Shown piece by piece: positions 48,547 through 58,950 of a stretch of 64,000 nucleotides of DNA. The position numbers and the translations under genes are program-made. Every line of letters starts with the position of its first letter. The first letter of the stretch is position 1. The stretch comes from Sphingobium sp. (lineage in GTDB: Bacteria > Pseudomonadota > Alphaproteobacteria > Sphingomonadales > Sphingomonadaceae), in NCBI GenBank assembly GCA_009360885.1, contig SPEL01000002.1, positions 496,001 to 560,000 on the forward strand, written 5' to 3'. The notes under the pieces were generated by a model. The model searched no databases, was not told the DNA's origin, and worked only from the letters and a program-made list of their open reading frames with translations.

Positions 48547-49911
48547 TTAGCGCATACGGCCTTTGAGCCGCGCCTTTTTAATAAGATCACCATATTGATG
48601 CGCCAGCAAATGGCTTTGAATCTGCGTTACGGTATCAACCGTCACATTCACAACGATCAGCAGGCTCGTTCCGCCCAGATAGAAAGGAATACCTGCTTGC
48701 GAAATCGCATATTCCGGCACAAGACAGATAAACGTCAAATAGGCCGCACCAATTACCGTAATGCGCGTCAGCACATAATCGAGATAATTTTCCGTGTTCT
48801 TACCCGGACGAATACCCGGAATAAACCCGCCGTTTTTTTTCAAATTTTCAGCAGTTTCTTCCGGGTTAAACACCAGAGCCGTGTAGAAGAAACAGAAAAA
48901 TATGATACCGAAGCCATAAAGGGCCATATAGACCGGGCTGCCGTGACTGAGCCACTGATTAAGCTCCAACACGAAATCGCCCCAAGCGCTTTGACCCGGC
49001 ATCTGGTCGCCAGCGAATTTGGAGACGGTGAGCGGCATCAGCAATAAAGACGAAGCAAAAATCGGCGGAATAACGCCTGCAGTATTCACCTTCAGCGGCA
49101 AATGGCTGCGATCTGCCTGCATAATACCCTGACGGGTCTGGCGCTTCGGATACTGGATCAGCACACGGCGCTGCGCCCGCTCCATGAAGCAAATAAACGC
49201 AATCAGACCGAGAGCCGCAACAACGACAAACAAAATCAGCAGACCGGAAATCGACCCTTCACGGCCAGACTGAAACAGATTTGAGAGGGTGACCGGCAAC
49301 TGCGCAACAATACCGGCCATGATGATAAGAGACACGCCATTACCGATACCACGCGAGGTAATCTGCTCACCCAACCACATCAGGAACATCGTGCCGCCAA
49401 TCAGCGAAACAACCGCAGCGATGCGGAACAAGATGCCTGGCTCAACAACGGCCTGCAAACCCTGACTCGCACCAAAGGTTTCAAGACCGACCGCAATGAA
49501 ATAGCCCTGCACTGCCGTCAAACCAACCGTACCATAGCGCGTGTACTGATTGAGCTTCTTGCGCCCGCTCTCACCCTCTTTCTTGATGGCCGCCAGTTGC
49601 GGCGAAAGAGAAGCAGCAAGCTGCACCACGATAGACGCCGTAATATATGGCATCACACCAAGGGCGATCAGGCTCATACGCTCCAGCGAACCACCTGAAA
49701 AAGTGTTGAAAATATCCAACACCCCGCCCTGCGTCTGTTGATAGAGCTGAGACAATATGGTCGGATCGATACCAGGCAATGGCACGAAAGACAGGAAACG
49801 GAATACAATGAGAGCGCCAAGCGTGAACCACAGACGCTTTTTCAGGTCTGTCGCCTTAGAAAATTTGGCGAGACTCAGATTGGATGCCAGCTGATCGGCT
49901 TTTGATGCCAT
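48547..49911 (-). CDS. secY: protein translocase subunit SecY
   Basis: SecY forms the protein-conducting channel of the inner membrane. The 454-residue product has ten predicted helices, FVPLPGIDPTILSQ near residue 42, MPYITASIVVQL with the plug region, GIGNGVSLIIMAGI, and the cytosolic loop PKRQTRQGIMQADRSHLPLK in part. It is separated from rplO by about 300 bases with a strong hairpin, so some uncoupling from the upstream ribosomal genes is likely. Confidence 0.98.
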   Translation of the reverse strand: MASKADQLASNLSLAKFSKATDLKKRLWFTLGALIVFRFLSFVPLPGIDPTILSQLYQQTQGGVLDIFNTFSGGSLERMSLIALGVMPYITASIVVQLAASLSPQLAAIKKEGESGRKKLNQYTRYGTVGLTAVQGYFIAVGLETFGASQGLQAVVEPGILFRIAAVVSLIGGTMFLMWLGEQITSRGIGNGVSLIIMAGIVAQLPVTLSNLFQSGREGSISGLLILFVVVAALGLIAFICFMERAQRRVLIQYPKRQTRQGIMQADRSHLPLKVNTAGVIPPIFASSLLLMPLTVSKFAGDQMPGQSAWGDFVLELNQWLSHGSPVYMALYGFGIIFFCFFYTALVFNPEETAENLKKNGGFIPGIRPGKNTENYLDYVLTRITVIGAAYLTFICLVPEYAISQAGIPFYLGGTSLLIVVNVTVDTVTQIQSHLLAHQYGDLIKKARLKGRMR

Positions 49912-50215
49912 TGTTCTTCAACACCTTGATTATTTCAGCGCCTAGATAGGCACGAAGAATGTCCCTTAAAACCATTTACGGCCAGATCAAACATTATAAG
50001 CACGCCAAACCTATTAAAGCTGCGCAAAAGGCCAAAAAAGGCGGAAACTTATCTGGTTTGAGAGTCCTATCGACAAGACCACACCCTTCGCACAATCAGA
50101 ACTTACGAATCAGTCCCGTCCGCTACTTGCTTCCCACGCAACAGAGCCAGTCATAACAAGGCCCCGCCTTCTGTAACCAGAAAGCGAGGCCTAGTAATCA
50201 TGTAACTTATGCGAA
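49912..50215. other. gap between rplO and secY
   Basis: These 304 bases hold one strong hairpin (50159-50192, listed separately) and AT-rich sequence toward secY. A 65-codon rightward frame at 49959-50156 looks spurious. No RNA gene was recognised, and no clear promoter for secY. Confidence 0.4.
50159..50192 (-). terminator. strong hairpin after rplO
   Basis: On the minus strand AGGCCTCGCTTTCTG pairs with CAGAAGGCGGGGCCT (two mismatches) around GTTA, followed by TGTTATG. The T tract is weak, so it may attenuate or protect the mRNA rather than terminate. Confidence 0.6.
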
Positions 50216-50749
50216 TCAGGAAGCAGCAGCAGCCTTCTTAGCGGCCTTTACAGTCCCTTTCTTGGCAGCAGCTTTTTCAGCAGCGCTAACAACTTCGATC
50301 ACTTCAACCTTACCGCCGAGCTTTTCAACAGCTTCGACCGCGCCCTTGGATGCGCCAGCAACCGTGAAGCTAACCTTGGCAGTCAATTCACCCTTAGCAA
50401 GGAGACGAACGCCGTCCTTACCACCACGAGCAAGACCAGCCGCCTGAAGCGCTGCGTGATCAACAACCGCTGAAGCATCGAGCTTACCTGCGTCAATCAC
50501 CTTCTGGATCGCACCGAGGTTCACAACCGCATAATCCTTGGCGAACGGGTTGTTAAATCCGCGCTTCGGCAGACGCATGTGAAGCGGCATCTGACCGCCT
50601 TCAAAACCATTGATCGAAACGCCCGAACGCGCCTTAGCACCCTTCTGGCCGCGGCCAGCAGTCTTGCCTTTGCCCGAACCGATACCACGGCCAACGCGCA
50701 TACGTCCCTTACGGGCACCAGCATTATCACGAAGATCATTCAATTTCAT
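50216..50749 (-). CDS. rplO: 50S ribosomal protein L15
   Basis: The product starts [20 protein letters not shown] and has [20 protein letters not shown], both diagnostic of L15. At 177 residues it is over 30 residues longer than the E. coli protein because of a Lys/Ala-rich tail ([20 protein letters not shown]). ATG 50749 is used. A hairpin separates it from rpmD. Confidence 0.97.
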   Translation of the reverse strand: MKLNDLRDNAGARKGRMRVGRGIGSGKGKTAGRGQKGAKARSGVSINGFEGGQMPLHMRLPKRGFNNPFAKDYAVVNLGAIQKVIDAGKLDASAVVDHAALQAAGLARGGKDGVRLLAKGELTAKVSFTVAGASKGAVEAVEKLGGKVEVIEVVSAAEKAAAKKGTVKAAKKAAAAS

Positions 50750-50862
50750 AGTTTGCACTCGCTTTCGCTATGTTCGCGCCGGATGCTCCGTCCCTTATCA
50801 GACGAACCACCCTTGCTGTTACGGTGTAATCCCATGATTGGGACTCACACCAAAAAGAATAA

Positions 50863-50884
50863 GGGGCAGCCTTTAGCCGCCCCC
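50863..50884 (-). terminator. terminator-like hairpin between rpmD and rplO
   Basis: GGGGCGGC/GCTGCCCC-type stem on the minus strand with a TTATTCTTTTT tract after it. It lies inside the spc gene run, so it probably acts as an attenuator. Confidence 0.6.
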
Positions 50885-50923
50885 ATTCTGTTCGTCTACC
50901 CTCAATTAAGAGGGAGTGCCTGA

Positions 50924-51100
50924 TCAGTCAACAACCTGAACGAGATGCGGCAGCTTCGCAACAGCACCCAATACTTCCGGTGTGGACTCCAGTTCAACAA
51001 CCCGATTCATCTTGTTCAGGCCAAGACCGATGAGGATCTTGCGCTGCGCTTCCGGACGACGGATCGGCGAACCAATCTGCTTGATTTTGATTTTAGCCAT
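50924..51100 (-). CDS. rpmD: 50S ribosomal protein L30
   Basis: This short gene encodes 58 residues: [20 protein letters not shown], then [16 protein letters not shown] and a C-terminal [11 protein letters not shown]. The G-L-G-L-x-K-x-x-R core is diagnostic of L30. It begins 5 bases after the rpsE stop, in the usual rpsE-rpmD-rplO order. Confidence 0.95.
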   Translation of the reverse strand: MAKIKIKQIGSPIRRPEAQRKILIGLGLNKMNRVVELESTPEVLGAVAKLPHLVQVVD

Positions 51101-51105
51101 TGCTG

Positions 51106-51795
51106 TTACTCCGCAATTGCTTCGGCTTCGGCCTGAGCGACCTCAACCGATGCACCACCACGACGCAGCAGGTCTGCAACCTTCTTGCCACGGCGTTGTG
51201 CCACGGCCTTCGGGCTGGTCTGTTCCGTCAAAGCTTCGAAAGTAGCGCGGATCATGTTGTAAGGGTTGGACGTACCAACCGACTTCGTCACAACATCCGC
51301 AACGCCCAGACTTTCAAACACGGCGCGCATCGGGCCACCAGCGATGATGCCCGTCCCGGCCGGAGCCGAACGAAGCGTCACATTACCGGCGCCGAACTGA
51401 CCGCGACCATCATGGTGCAACGTGCGACCTTCCTTCAGGGACACGCGGACCATTTTCTTCTTGGCAGCAGCAGTTGCTTTGCTGATCGCTTCAGGCACTT
51501 CGCGTGCTTTACCATGACCAAAGCCAACCCGGCCCTTGCCATCACCCACGACAACGAGAGCAGCAAAACCAAAGCGCTTACCGCCCTTAACCGTCTTGCT
51601 GACGCGGTTGATGTGGACCAGCTTTTCGATCAGTTCTTCGCCCTGATCTTCCTGCTGCTGACCGCGACGGTCATCACGACGACCACGGCCATTGCGTTCA
51701 CCACGGTTACGATCACCACCGCGACCACGACGGCCACGGCCTTCCGCTTCCGGAGCGCCAGCGGCGCCGACTTCGTTATTCACTTCATCCGCCAT
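51106..51795 (-). CDS. rpsE: 30S ribosomal protein S5 with long Arg/Gly N-terminal extension
   Basis: The S5 core is seen from [20 protein letters not shown] through [20 protein letters not shown] to [15 protein letters not shown]. The product has 229 residues against about 167 in E. coli. The first 60 residues are a low-complexity tract of Arg, Gly, Asp and Gln ([20 protein letters not shown] and onward), and there is also a C-terminal tail of Ala/Glu. ATG 51795 lies 2 bases after the rplR stop. Confidence 0.97.
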   Translation of the reverse strand: MADEVNNEVGAAGAPEAEGRGRRGRGGDRNRGERNGRGRRDDRRGQQQEDQGEELIEKLVHINRVSKTVKGGKRFGFAALVVVGDGKGRVGFGHGKAREVPEAISKATAAAKKKMVRVSLKEGRTLHHDGRGQFGAGNVTLRSAPAGTGIIAGGPMRAVFESLGVADVVTKSVGTSNPYNMIRATFEALTEQTSPKAVAQRRGKKVADLLRRGGASVEVAQAEAEAIAE

Positions 51796-51796
51796 A

Positions 51797-52150
51797 TCAG
51801 AACTCCAGACCGCCTTCACGGGCAGCATCAGCCAGCGCCTTCACGCGACCATGAAACAGAAAACCGCCACGGTCGAATACAACCCGGGTTACGCCAGCTT
51901 CCACTGCCGCAGCCGCGACACGCTTGCCAACATCAGCTGCAGCAGCCGAGTTGGAGCCAGCCTTATCCCGAACATCCTTATCAAGGGTCGATGCAGCAGC
52001 AACGGTATGACCACGCTCATCATCAATGACCTGCGCATAGATATGGCGGCCAGAGCGATGGATGGACAGACGCGGACGGTTGCCAGAACGAGCCTTGAGA
52101 GCGGTACGAACACGGCGACGACGCCGTTCGAAGAGAGAGAGTTTCGCCAT
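51797..52150 (-). CDS. rplR: 50S ribosomal protein L18
   Basis: L18 binds 5S rRNA. The 117-residue product has [20 protein letters not shown] near the N-terminus, [20 protein letters not shown], and the C-terminal [20 protein letters not shown]. It lies 3 bases after rplF. Confidence 0.97.
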   Translation of the reverse strand: MAKLSLFERRRRRVRTALKARSGNRPRLSIHRSGRHIYAQVIDDERGHTVAAASTLDKDVRDKAGSNSAAAADVGKRVAAAAVEAGVTRVVFDRGGFLFHGRVKALADAAREGGLEF

Positions 52151-52153
52151 AGC

Positions 52154-52687
52154 TTACTTCTTCTTGCCTTCTTTGCGGAAGATAAACTCGCCGCGATATT
52201 TGATACCCTTGCCCTTATAAGGCTCTGGCTTGCGCCAACGACGAATTTCAGCAGCTACCTGACCGACCTTTTGCTTGTCGATCCCGCTGATTTCCACCGT
52301 GGTGTTATCCGGGGTCTTGATTTCAATCCCTTCAGGAATTTCGAAATCAACATCATGGCTGAAACCGAGCTGCAGCTTCAGGGTCTTGCCCTGCGACTGA
52401 GCGCGATAGCCAACACCGGTAATTTCCAGAACCTTGGTATAACCTTCGGTGACACCGGTAACGAGGTTCTGCACCAATGTGCGCTGCATACCCCAAAACG
52501 CACGGGCGCGCTTTGTAGCATTTGCAGGGGTAATGGTAAGGTTGCCATCTTCCAGCGAATAGCTGACTTCATCAGCCATCGGAATGGAAAGAGCGCCTTT
52601 CGGCCCCTTTACAGAAACCTGACCATTATCAATGGACGCGGTTACACCTGCCGGAATAGCGACAGGCTTTTTCCCTGTACGACTCAT
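52154..52687 (-). CDS. rplF: 50S ribosomal protein L6
   Basis: The 177-residue product starts [19 protein letters not shown] and ends with the L6 signature [20 protein letters not shown]. It also has [20 protein letters not shown] near residue 75. The ATG shares one base with the rpsH stop (TGATG-type junction). Confidence 0.97.
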   Translation of the reverse strand: MSRTGKKPVAIPAGVTASIDNGQVSVKGPKGALSIPMADEVSYSLEDGNLTITPANATKRARAFWGMQRTLVQNLVTGVTEGYTKVLEITGVGYRAQSQGKTLKLQLGFSHDVDFEIPEGIEIKTPDNTTVEISGIDKQKVGQVAAEIRRWRKPEPYKGKGIKYRGEFIFRKEGKKK

Positions 52688-53082
52688 CAGAACACCTCCG
52701 CAAGCACTTCGCCGCCGACGTTCTGGTCCCGAGCTTCCGCATCAGAAAGAACACCACGAGGCGTAGAAACGATGGTGATACCAAGGCCGTTGCGAACAAT
52801 CGGCAATTCCTTGCTACCGGAATAAACCCGGCGGCCCGGCTTGGAAACACGAGCGACATGCTTGATGGCCGGCTGGCCTTCAAAATATTTCAGCTCAATG
52901 CGCAGACCAGGGTGCTTGCCAAGGGCTTCTTCGGTGTAACCACGAATATAGCCTTCACGTGCCAACACATCGAGAACGCGTGCACGCAGCTTGGAAGCAG
53001 GCGTAACAACACTGTCTTTACGCGCCTGCTGGCCATTACGGATACGGGTGAGCATATCACCCAGAGGATCGGTCAATGCCAT
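52687..53082 (-). CDS. rpsH: 30S ribosomal protein S8
   Basis: S8 organises the central domain of 16S rRNA and in many bacteria represses the spc operon. The 131-residue product has [20 protein letters not shown] at its start and [20 protein letters not shown] near the end, both diagnostic. Confidence 0.97.
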   Translation of the reverse strand: MALTDPLGDMLTRIRNGQQARKDSVVTPASKLRARVLDVLAREGYIRGYTEEALGKHPGLRIELKYFEGQPAIKHVARVSKPGRRVYSGSKELPIVRNGLGITIVSTPRGVLSDAEARDQNVGGEVLAEVF

Positions 53083-53094
53083 TTCGGTCTATCC

Positions 53095-53400
53095 TTACCA
53101 GCTCGACTTAGTGACGCCGGGAATCAGGCCCTTATTGGCCAGATCACGCAGCTGCACACGGCACAGACGGAACTTGCGGTAATAACCGCGAGGACGTCCC
53201 GTCAGTTCACAGCGGTTGCGAATGCGCGTGGGGTTACCATTGCGCGGCACTTCCGCCATCTTCAGTCGTGCAATCAGACGTTCCGTGTCATCGAGCGACG
53301 CGTCGGCAGCAATCGCCTTCAGCTTCGCATATTTGCCGGCATATTTCTTAACCAGCTTTTTACGACGCTCATTCTTGTTGATCGAACTCAGTTTCGCCAT
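53095..53400 (-). CDS. rpsN: 30S ribosomal protein S14
   Basis: The 101-residue product is the long, zinc-free form of S14: it lacks the CxxC pairs of the short form. [20 protein letters not shown] and [20 protein letters not shown] are typical. Confidence 0.97.
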   Translation of the reverse strand: MAKLSSINKNERRKKLVKKYAGKYAKLKAIAADASLDDTERLIARLKMAEVPRNGNPTRIRNRCELTGRPRGYYRKFRLCRVQLRDLANKGLIPGVTKSSW

Positions 53401-53438
53401 GACTTAAGTTCTCTTCCTTCCTTGTAAAGCAGATGCCA

Positions 53439-54014
53439 TTAGGCGGCCTGCTTTTCCTCTTCAACCGGGAACGGGAAACCAAAAAGACGCAGCAATTCAC
53501 GCGCTTCTTCGTCTGTATTCGCGGTGGTGGTAACGATGATGTCCATGCCGCGCACCTTATCGATGCGGTCATAGCTGATCTCAGGGAAAATAATCTGTTC
53601 CTTGATACCAAACGCATAGTTGCCGCGACCATCAAAAGACTTCGGGTTCAAACCACGAAAGTCACGGATGCGAGGCATAGCGATCGTTATCAGACGATCC
53701 AGAAATTCATACATGCGTTCACGGCGCAGAGTAACCTTCGCACCGATAGGCATGCCTTCACGCAGCTTGAACTGGGCGATAGACTTCTTCGCCTTGGTAA
53801 TTACTGGCTTCTGGCCTGCAATCAATTCCATTTCTTCGGCTGCCGAAGTAACCTTCTTCTTGTCCTGCGTCGCTTCACCAACACCCATGTTGAGCGTGAT
53901 TTTTTCAATTACAGGAACCTGCATCGGGTTTGCGTAGCCGAATTTTTCGGTCATCGCCTTGACGATCGACTCGTCATAAACAGACCTCAGACGCGGAGTA
54001 TATTTCTCAGTCAT
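53439..54014 (-). CDS. rplE: 50S ribosomal protein L5
   Basis: L5 binds 5S rRNA and contacts the P-site tRNA. The 191-residue product has [40 protein letters not shown] and [20 protein letters not shown]. Its ATG shares one base with the rplX stop. Confidence 0.98.
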   Translation of the reverse strand: MTEKYTPRLRSVYDESIVKAMTEKFGYANPMQVPVIEKITLNMGVGEATQDKKKVTSAAEEMELIAGQKPVITKAKKSIAQFKLREGMPIGAKVTLRRERMYEFLDRLITIAMPRIRDFRGLNPKSFDGRGNYAFGIKEQIIFPEISYDRIDKVRGMDIIVTTTANTDEEARELLRLFGFPFPVEEEKQAA

Positions 54015-54325
54015 CAGATGACCTCCCCGGACTTAGCGGCAACACGGACCTTCTTGCCATCGCGTTCTTCAAAACGAACACGAGTAGGTTTGCCGTCCTT
54101 GTCAGCAACCGCAACATTGGAGATGTGCAACGGAGCAGGCTTGCGATCAATACCACCCTGCGGGTTAGCCTGATCTGGCTTGCGATGACGAGCATGCACA
54201 TTCAGGCCGTCCACAAGCACCTTATCGTCCTTAGGGAACACCTGAAGAACAGCGCCCGAACGCCCCTTATCCTTGCCCGCAAGCACGACTACGGTATCGC
54301 CCTTCTTGATCTTTGCAGCGCTCAT
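54014..54325 (-). CDS. rplX: 50S ribosomal protein L24
   Basis: L24 starts assembly of the large subunit. The 103-residue product has the KOW motif [20 protein letters not shown] near its start and then [20 protein letters not shown]. It joins rplN and rplE by single-base overlaps. Confidence 0.97.
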   Translation of the reverse strand: MSAAKIKKGDTVVVLAGKDKGRSGAVLQVFPKDDKVLVDGLNVHARHRKPDQANPQGGIDRKPAPLHISNVAVADKDGKPTRVRFEERDGKKVRVAAKSGEVI

Positions 54326-54693
54326 TACAGCACCTCCGGAGCAAGACTGATGATTTTCATGAAGTTCTTTGCACGCAGTTCACGCACCACAGGGCCAAAA
54401 ATACGAGTGCCAATCGGCTCCTCATTCTTGTTGACCAAAACGGCTGCGTTACCATCAAAGCGAATAACGCTGCCGTCTGCACGACGAACGTCTTTGGCAG
54501 TGCGAACGATAACGGCACGATGCACGTCACCCTTCTTCACGCGCCCCTTCGGCTGCGCATCCTTGACGGAAACGACGATAACGTCGCCAACGCCAGCGGT
54601 ACGCCGCTTGGAGCCGCCCAGCACCTTGATGCACTGAACGCGCTTGGCACCGCTATTATCGGCGACCTCAAGATTGGATTGCATCTGGATCAT
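54325..54693 (-). CDS. rplN: 50S ribosomal protein L14
   Basis: The 122-residue product starts [20 protein letters not shown] and has [20 protein letters not shown] and [20 protein letters not shown], all diagnostic. It is the first gene of the spc part; a terminator-like hairpin lies between rpsQ and this gene. Confidence 0.98.
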   Translation of the reverse strand: MIQMQSNLEVADNSGAKRVQCIKVLGGSKRRTAGVGDVIVVSVKDAQPKGRVKKGDVHRAVIVRTAKDVRRADGSVIRFDGNAAVLVNKNEEPIGTRIFGPVVRELRAKNFMKIISLAPEVL

Positions 54694-54826
54694 GGATCCG
54701 GTTCCTTCTCATTTGGCTTGCCGGAATATTCCGGTAGTTCCTGAACGGTGTCGGCCCTTAAACATTTCTGCGCCAGATGCAAGGCACCTGACGACATAAA
54801 AACGTAAAAAACCAACGCAACAGTCT

Positions 54827-54851
54827 CCGGCCCCGATACAATCAGGGCCGG
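54827..54851 (-). terminator. terminator-like hairpin at the S10/spc boundary
   Basis: CCGGCCCTGAT pairs with ATCGGGGCCGG around a three-base loop on the minus strand. T-rich sequence (GGTTTTTTACGTTTTT) begins about 15 bases later. It stands between rpsQ and rplN, where separate S10 and spc operons meet in E. coli. Confidence 0.7.
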
Positions 54852-54860
54852 TGAGAGTTT

Positions 54861-55124
54861 TTAAGCCGCCTGTTCGGAGATAGCCTTACCACCTACCCGC
54901 TCAATAACCTTCCAGGTCTTGAGCTTCGAGATCGGTGCGGTTTCTTCGATACGGACGATCTCACCCTCATGAAAAGCGTTAGCTTCGTCATGAGCATGAT
55001 ATTTTTTAGAGCGACGAATGATCTTTCCATAGAGCGGATGCTTAACTTTACGTTCCACCCGGACCACTACGGTCTTATCACCCTTATCGGAAACTACTGT
55101 TCCCGTCAGCACGCGCTTGGGCAT
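54861..55124 (-). CDS. rpsQ: 30S ribosomal protein S17
   Basis: The 87-residue product starts [20 protein letters not shown] and has [20 protein letters not shown] and the C-terminal [17 protein letters not shown]. It is the last S10-operon gene here. Confidence 0.97.
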   Translation of the reverse strand: MPKRVLTGTVVSDKGDKTVVVRVERKVKHPLYGKIIRRSKKYHAHDEANAFHEGEIVRIEETAPISKLKTWKVIERVGGKAISEQAA

Positions 55125-55139
55125 AGTATCTTCCTTCTC

Positions 55140-55346
55140 TTACTTCTCAGCCGCAGCGCGGGCACGTTCGCCCTGCAACGTCTTGATACGAGCGATGTCG
55201 CGACGCACTTCCAAAACACGGCTGGATTTCTCAAGCTGGTTGGTTGCGGCCTGAAAGCGCAGGTTAAACTGCTCCTTCTTCAGGTTAGCGAGTTCACCCA
55301 ACAGTTCATCGTCGGACTTAGCGCGAAGATCACTGACAGCCATCAT
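55140..55346 (-). CDS. rpmC: 50S ribosomal protein L29
   Basis: L29 lies at the exit tunnel. The 68-residue helical product has [20 protein letters not shown], then [20 protein letters not shown]. It overlaps rplP by 4 bases; a second ATG one codon later may be the true start. Confidence 0.95.
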   Translation of the reverse strand: MMAVSDLRAKSDDELLGELANLKKEQFNLRFQAATNQLEKSSRVLEVRRDIARIKTLQGERARAAAEK

Positions 55347-55777
55347 TCACCTCCCAGGTGCGAGAAGTCACCCAAACGAGCGACAACCTTGGTCTTGATC
55401 GGCAACTTCATTGCCGCACGAGAAAAGGCTTCAGCCGCGAGCGGGCCAGGAACACCGTCCAGCTCAAACAGGATACGACCCGGCTTAACGCGAGCAGCCC
55501 AATATTCGACGCTACCTTTACCCTTACCCTGACGAACTTCAGCAGGCTTTTTCGAAACCGGAACATCGGGGAACACGCGAATCCACAAACGGCCTTGACG
55601 GCGAATGTGACGCGTGATCGCACGGCGAGCCGCTTCGATCTGACGAGCAGTAATCCGTTCAGGCTCAAGAGCCTTGAGACCGTAAGAACCAAAGTTCAGA
55701 GCTGCGCCACCCTTGGCATCACCCTTAATCCGGCCTTTGAAGGTCTTGCGGAATTTCATTTTTTTCGGTTGCAGCAT
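55343..55777 (-). CDS. rplP: 50S ribosomal protein L16
   Basis: The 144-residue product starts [20 protein letters not shown] and has [20 protein letters not shown] and [20 protein letters not shown], all diagnostic. L16 shapes the aminoacyl-tRNA binding region. Confidence 0.98.
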   Translation of the reverse strand: MLQPKKMKFRKTFKGRIKGDAKGGAALNFGSYGLKALEPERITARQIEAARRAITRHIRRQGRLWIRVFPDVPVSKKPAEVRQGKGKGSVEYWAARVKPGRILFELDGVPGPLAAEAFSRAAMKLPIKTKVVARLGDFSHLGGE

Positions 55778-55799
55778 GACGCTTTACCTTTGCCTTTCC

Positions 55800-56495
55800 T
55801 CAGTGCGCCGGACGGACGCCGGAGGTCTGAGCCTCCATCATCAAACGGTCCGTAGCCATTGGGTCATGGCCAAGGATCTCACCTTTAAAGATCCAGACCT
55901 TGATACCGCTAACACCATAAGCGGTGAGAGCTGTGGCTTCGGCATAATCGACATTACCGCGCAGCGTGTGAAGCGGCACGCGCCCTTCACGATACCATTC
56001 GGTCCGTGCGATTTCCGCACCGCCCAAACGACCGCCACAAGTGATCTTAATGCCTTCGGCACCAAGACGCAGAGCGGACTGCACAGCGCGCTTCATCGCA
56101 CGACGGAAAGCGATACGACGCTCAAGCTGATCTGCAACGCCCTGAGCTACCAGCTTCGCGTCGATTTCCGGCTTGCGGATTTCAACGATGTTGAGGCTAA
56201 CGTCAGACGACGTAAATTCGCCCAGTTTCTTGCGCAGCTTTTCAATATCCGCACCCTTCTTGCCGATGATGACGCCCGGACGAGCAGCATAAATCGACAC
56301 GCGGCACAGCTTTGCCGGACGCTCAATCACCACTTTGGAAATGGCCGCCTGCGGCAATTTCTTCATGATGAAAGTACGGATCTTGAGGTCTTCCATAAGA
56401 AGACGTCCATAATCCTGCCCTTCGGCAAACCAACGGCTGTCCCAGGTACGGTTGATCTGAAGACGCAGACCAATCGGATTACTCTTATGACCCAT
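55800..56495 (-). CDS. rpsC: 30S ribosomal protein S3
   Basis: S3 lines the mRNA entry. The 231-residue product has [20 protein letters not shown], the KH domain with [20 protein letters not shown], and [20 protein letters not shown]. It lies between rplV and rplP. Confidence 0.98.
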   Translation of the reverse strand: MGHKSNPIGLRLQINRTWDSRWFAEGQDYGRLLMEDLKIRTFIMKKLPQAAISKVVIERPAKLCRVSIYAARPGVIIGKKGADIEKLRKKLGEFTSSDVSLNIVEIRKPEIDAKLVAQGVADQLERRIAFRRAMKRAVQSALRLGAEGIKITCGGRLGGAEIARTEWYREGRVPLHTLRGNVDYAEATALTAYGVSGIKVWIFKGEILGHDPMATDRLMMEAQTSGVRPAH

Positions 56496-56497
56496 GA

Positions 56498-56884
56498 TTA
56501 CGCCTCCTGATCTTCGGACTGTTCGCGCACAATGATGCGCACGCGGCTGAACGGCTTCAGGATGCGGGTGGACTTACCACGACCACGGGCATGAAAGCGC
56601 TTCATCGTGATGCTCTTACCGACCGATGCTTCAGCAACGACCAGCGAATCAACATCCAGATTATGATTGTTTTCCGCGTTAGCAATAGCCGAAGCCAGTA
56701 CCTTACGGACATCAACAGCCATCGCCTTCTTGGAGAAAGCGAGAACATTGAGCGCATCCTCAACCTTACGGCCACGGATCAATGCCGCCACAAGATTAAG
56801 TTTCTGTGCCGAACCACGAACCGAAGTGTTAACGGCCAGAGCCTCGTTGTCACCAACGCGGCGGGGAGCTTTTGCCTTACCCAT
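56498..56884 (-). CDS. rplV: 50S ribosomal protein L22
   Basis: L22 forms part of the exit-tunnel constriction. The 128-residue product has [20 protein letters not shown] and [20 protein letters not shown]. Its ATG shares a base with the rpsS stop. Confidence 0.97.
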   Translation of the reverse strand: MGKAKAPRRVGDNEALAVNTSVRGSAQKLNLVAALIRGRKVEDALNVLAFSKKAMAVDVRKVLASAIANAENNHNLDVDSLVVAEASVGKSITMKRFHARGRGKSTRILKPFSRVRIIVREQSEDQEA

Positions 56885-57162
56885 TAGCGTTTACCCTTCT
56901 TATCCGCGGCGTGACCGGGGAAGTAACGCGTTGGCGCAAATTCACCCAGCTTATGGCCGACCATGTCCTCGTTCACCGAGACGGGAACGTGCTTACGGCC
57001 ATTATAGACGTTGAACGTCAGGCCAACAAACTGCGGCAGGATGGTCGAACGACGCGACCAGGTTTTGATCGGGCCAGCCTTAGCACCCACATCCTGCGCG
57101 GCTTCTGCTTTCTTGAGCAGATGCAGGTCCACAAACGGACCTTTCCAGACGGAACGAGCCAT
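56884..57162 (-). CDS. rpsS: 30S ribosomal protein S19
   Basis: The 92-residue product starts [20 protein letters not shown] and has [20 protein letters not shown] and [20 protein letters not shown], all diagnostic. Confidence 0.98.
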   Translation of the reverse strand: MARSVWKGPFVDLHLLKKAEAAQDVGAKAGPIKTWSRRSTILPQFVGLTFNVYNGRKHVPVSVNEDMVGHKLGEFAPTRYFPGHAADKKGKR

Positions 57163-57165
57163 CGC

Positions 57166-58002
57166 TTACCTCTTCTTCTTCGCGTGACGGCTACGGATAA
57201 TGAACTTGTCCGTTGCCTTGTTGTTGCGGGTACGAGCACCCTTAGTCGGCTTGCCCCATGGCGTCACCGGATGACGACCACCAGAGGTCCGGCCTTCACC
57301 ACCACCATGCGGGTGGTCGACCGGGTTCTTCGCAACGCCGCGCGTCAGAGGACGACGGCCCAGCCAGCGATTGCGGCCAGCCTTAGCGAGGTTCGTGTTG
57401 GCATTGTCCGGGTTGGAAACCGCACCAACAGTACCCATGCAGTCGGAACGGATATAGCGCTGCTCACCAGAATTCAGGCGAACAATAACCATGCCGCGGT
57501 CACGACCAACGAGCTGAACATAAGTGCCAGCGGAACGAGCAATCTGCCCGCCCTTGCCCGGCTTCATTTCGATGTTGTGGCAGATTGTGCCAACCGGCAT
57601 CTGCCCCAGTTCCATCGCATTACCCGGCTTCACGTCGGTCTTCTTGCCAGCAACAACCTTGTCGCCAACATTCAGACGCTGCGGAGCCAGTATATAGGCC
57701 TGCTCACCATCTTCATAGGTCACGAGAGCAATGAAAGCCGTGCGATTGGGGTCATATTCCAGACGCTCAACCGTTGCTTCCATATCCCATTTACGACGCT
57801 TGAAGTCGATGATGCGATAGCGCTGCTTGTGGCCACCGGCGATCCCGCGCGATGTCACATGCCCTTTGTTGTTACGACCACCGGTCTTACGCTTACCTTC
57901 GGTCAGCGCCTTTACCGGTTTGCCTTTATGCAGATGCGAACGATCTACAAGAATCAGCCCACGCTGTGCCGGGCTGGTCGGATTATAGTGCTTAAGTGCC
58001 AT
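57166..58002 (-). CDS. rplB: 50S ribosomal protein L2
   Basis: L2 is needed for subunit joining and peptidyl transfer. The 278-residue product has [20 protein letters not shown], the [20 protein letters not shown] core, and the [20 protein letters not shown] loop with the essential histidine. Confidence 0.98.
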   Translation of the reverse strand: MALKHYNPTSPAQRGLILVDRSHLHKGKPVKALTEGKRKTGGRNNKGHVTSRGIAGGHKQRYRIIDFKRRKWDMEATVERLEYDPNRTAFIALVTYEDGEQAYILAPQRLNVGDKVVAGKKTDVKPGNAMELGQMPVGTICHNIEMKPGKGGQIARSAGTYVQLVGRDRGMVIVRLNSGEQRYIRSDCMGTVGAVSNPDNANTNLAKAGRNRWLGRRPLTRGVAKNPVDHPHGGGEGRTSGGRHPVTPWGKPTKGARTRNNKATDKFIIRSRHAKKKR

Positions 58003-58016
58003 TATCCTGCCTCGCC

Positions 58017-58331
58017 TCAGATGGTGCTGGTGATGTCAATCGACTGACCTTCGGCCAGCGTGACAATCGCCTTCTTGAAATCGCTCCGCTGATAGGGCTT
58101 ACCCTTCCAACGCTTCACCTTGCCCTTCTGGACAATGGTATTCACGCCTTTCACGGTAACGCCATAAAGAGCTTCGATAGCAGCTTTAATTTCCGGCTTG
58201 GTGGCATCGCCAGCAACACGGAAGACAACTGCATTATTTTCGCTCAGCAGCGTGGATTTTTCGGTAATGTGCGGCGCAACAATCACGTCATAATGACGGA
58301 TGTTGACAGCTTCTGCCTGTTTCTTAGCCAT
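58017..58331 (-). CDS. rplW: 50S ribosomal protein L23
   Basis: L23 is the docking site for trigger factor and signal recognition particle. The 104-residue product has [20 protein letters not shown] and [20 protein letters not shown]. It overlaps rplD by 8 bases. Confidence 0.97.
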   Translation of the reverse strand: MAKKQAEAVNIRHYDVIVAPHITEKSTLLSENNAVVFRVAGDATKPEIKAAIEALYGVTVKGVNTIVQKGKVKRWKGKPYQRSDFKKAIVTLAEGQSIDITSTI

Positions 58332-58947
58332 TGAAGCGAGCCTCCAGCTTTTCCACGGCAGCGCGGGTCAGAACCAGCGCATCAGCACGAAGAATGTCAT
58401 AAACATTGGCACCAATCGCTGGCAGCACATTCACACCAACAATGTTGGAAGATGCACGAGCGAAGCTTACGTTGATAGCATCACCATCAATGAAGAGCGC
58501 CTTACCAAGGCCCAGCTTTTCAAGCTGACCAGCAAGAACCTTCGTCTTACCTTCCTTGACATCGAGATTGTCGATGACGGTCAGCGAGCCAGCCTTCACC
58601 TTAGCAGAAAGAGCCATCTTGAGACCGAGGGCACGGATCTTCTTGTTAAGATCATGACCAAAGTCACGAGCGCGAGCACCGTGAGCTTTACCACCGCCGA
58701 TAAACACCGGAGCACGACGATCACCATGACGAGCAACGCCGCCACCCTTCTGGCGACCAAATTTCTTACCGGTGCGCGCAACATCGCTACGTTCACGGGT
58801 AGCACGCGCCGGAGCACGACGCTTTTCGAGCTGCCAAGTCACAACACGATGAAGAATGTCTTCACGCGGGTCGAGATTGAAGATGGCGTCATTAAGTTCG
58901 ACATCACCCACATTGGCTGCGTCCAGATTTTTGACTTCAACCTTCAT
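58324..58947 (-). CDS. rplD: 50S ribosomal protein L4
   Basis: L4 helps build the exit tunnel and in enterobacteria also represses the S10 operon. The 207-residue product has [20 protein letters not shown], the loop [20 protein letters not shown], and [20 protein letters not shown]. Confidence 0.97.
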   Translation of the reverse strand: MKVEVKNLDAANVGDVELNDAIFNLDPREDILHRVVTWQLEKRRAPARATRERSDVARTGKKFGRQKGGGVARHGDRRAPVFIGGGKAHGARARDFGHDLNKKIRALGLKMALSAKVKAGSLTVIDNLDVKEGKTKVLAGQLEKLGLGKALFIDGDAINVSFARASSNIVGVNVLPAIGANVYDILRADALVLTRAAVEKLEARFNG

Positions 58948-58950
58948 GGC

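Noticed and set aside
49959..50156. 65-codon rightward frame in the rplO-secY gap
   Set aside because: It is antisense to the direction of the cluster, covers AT-rich spacer and shows no protein-like domain.
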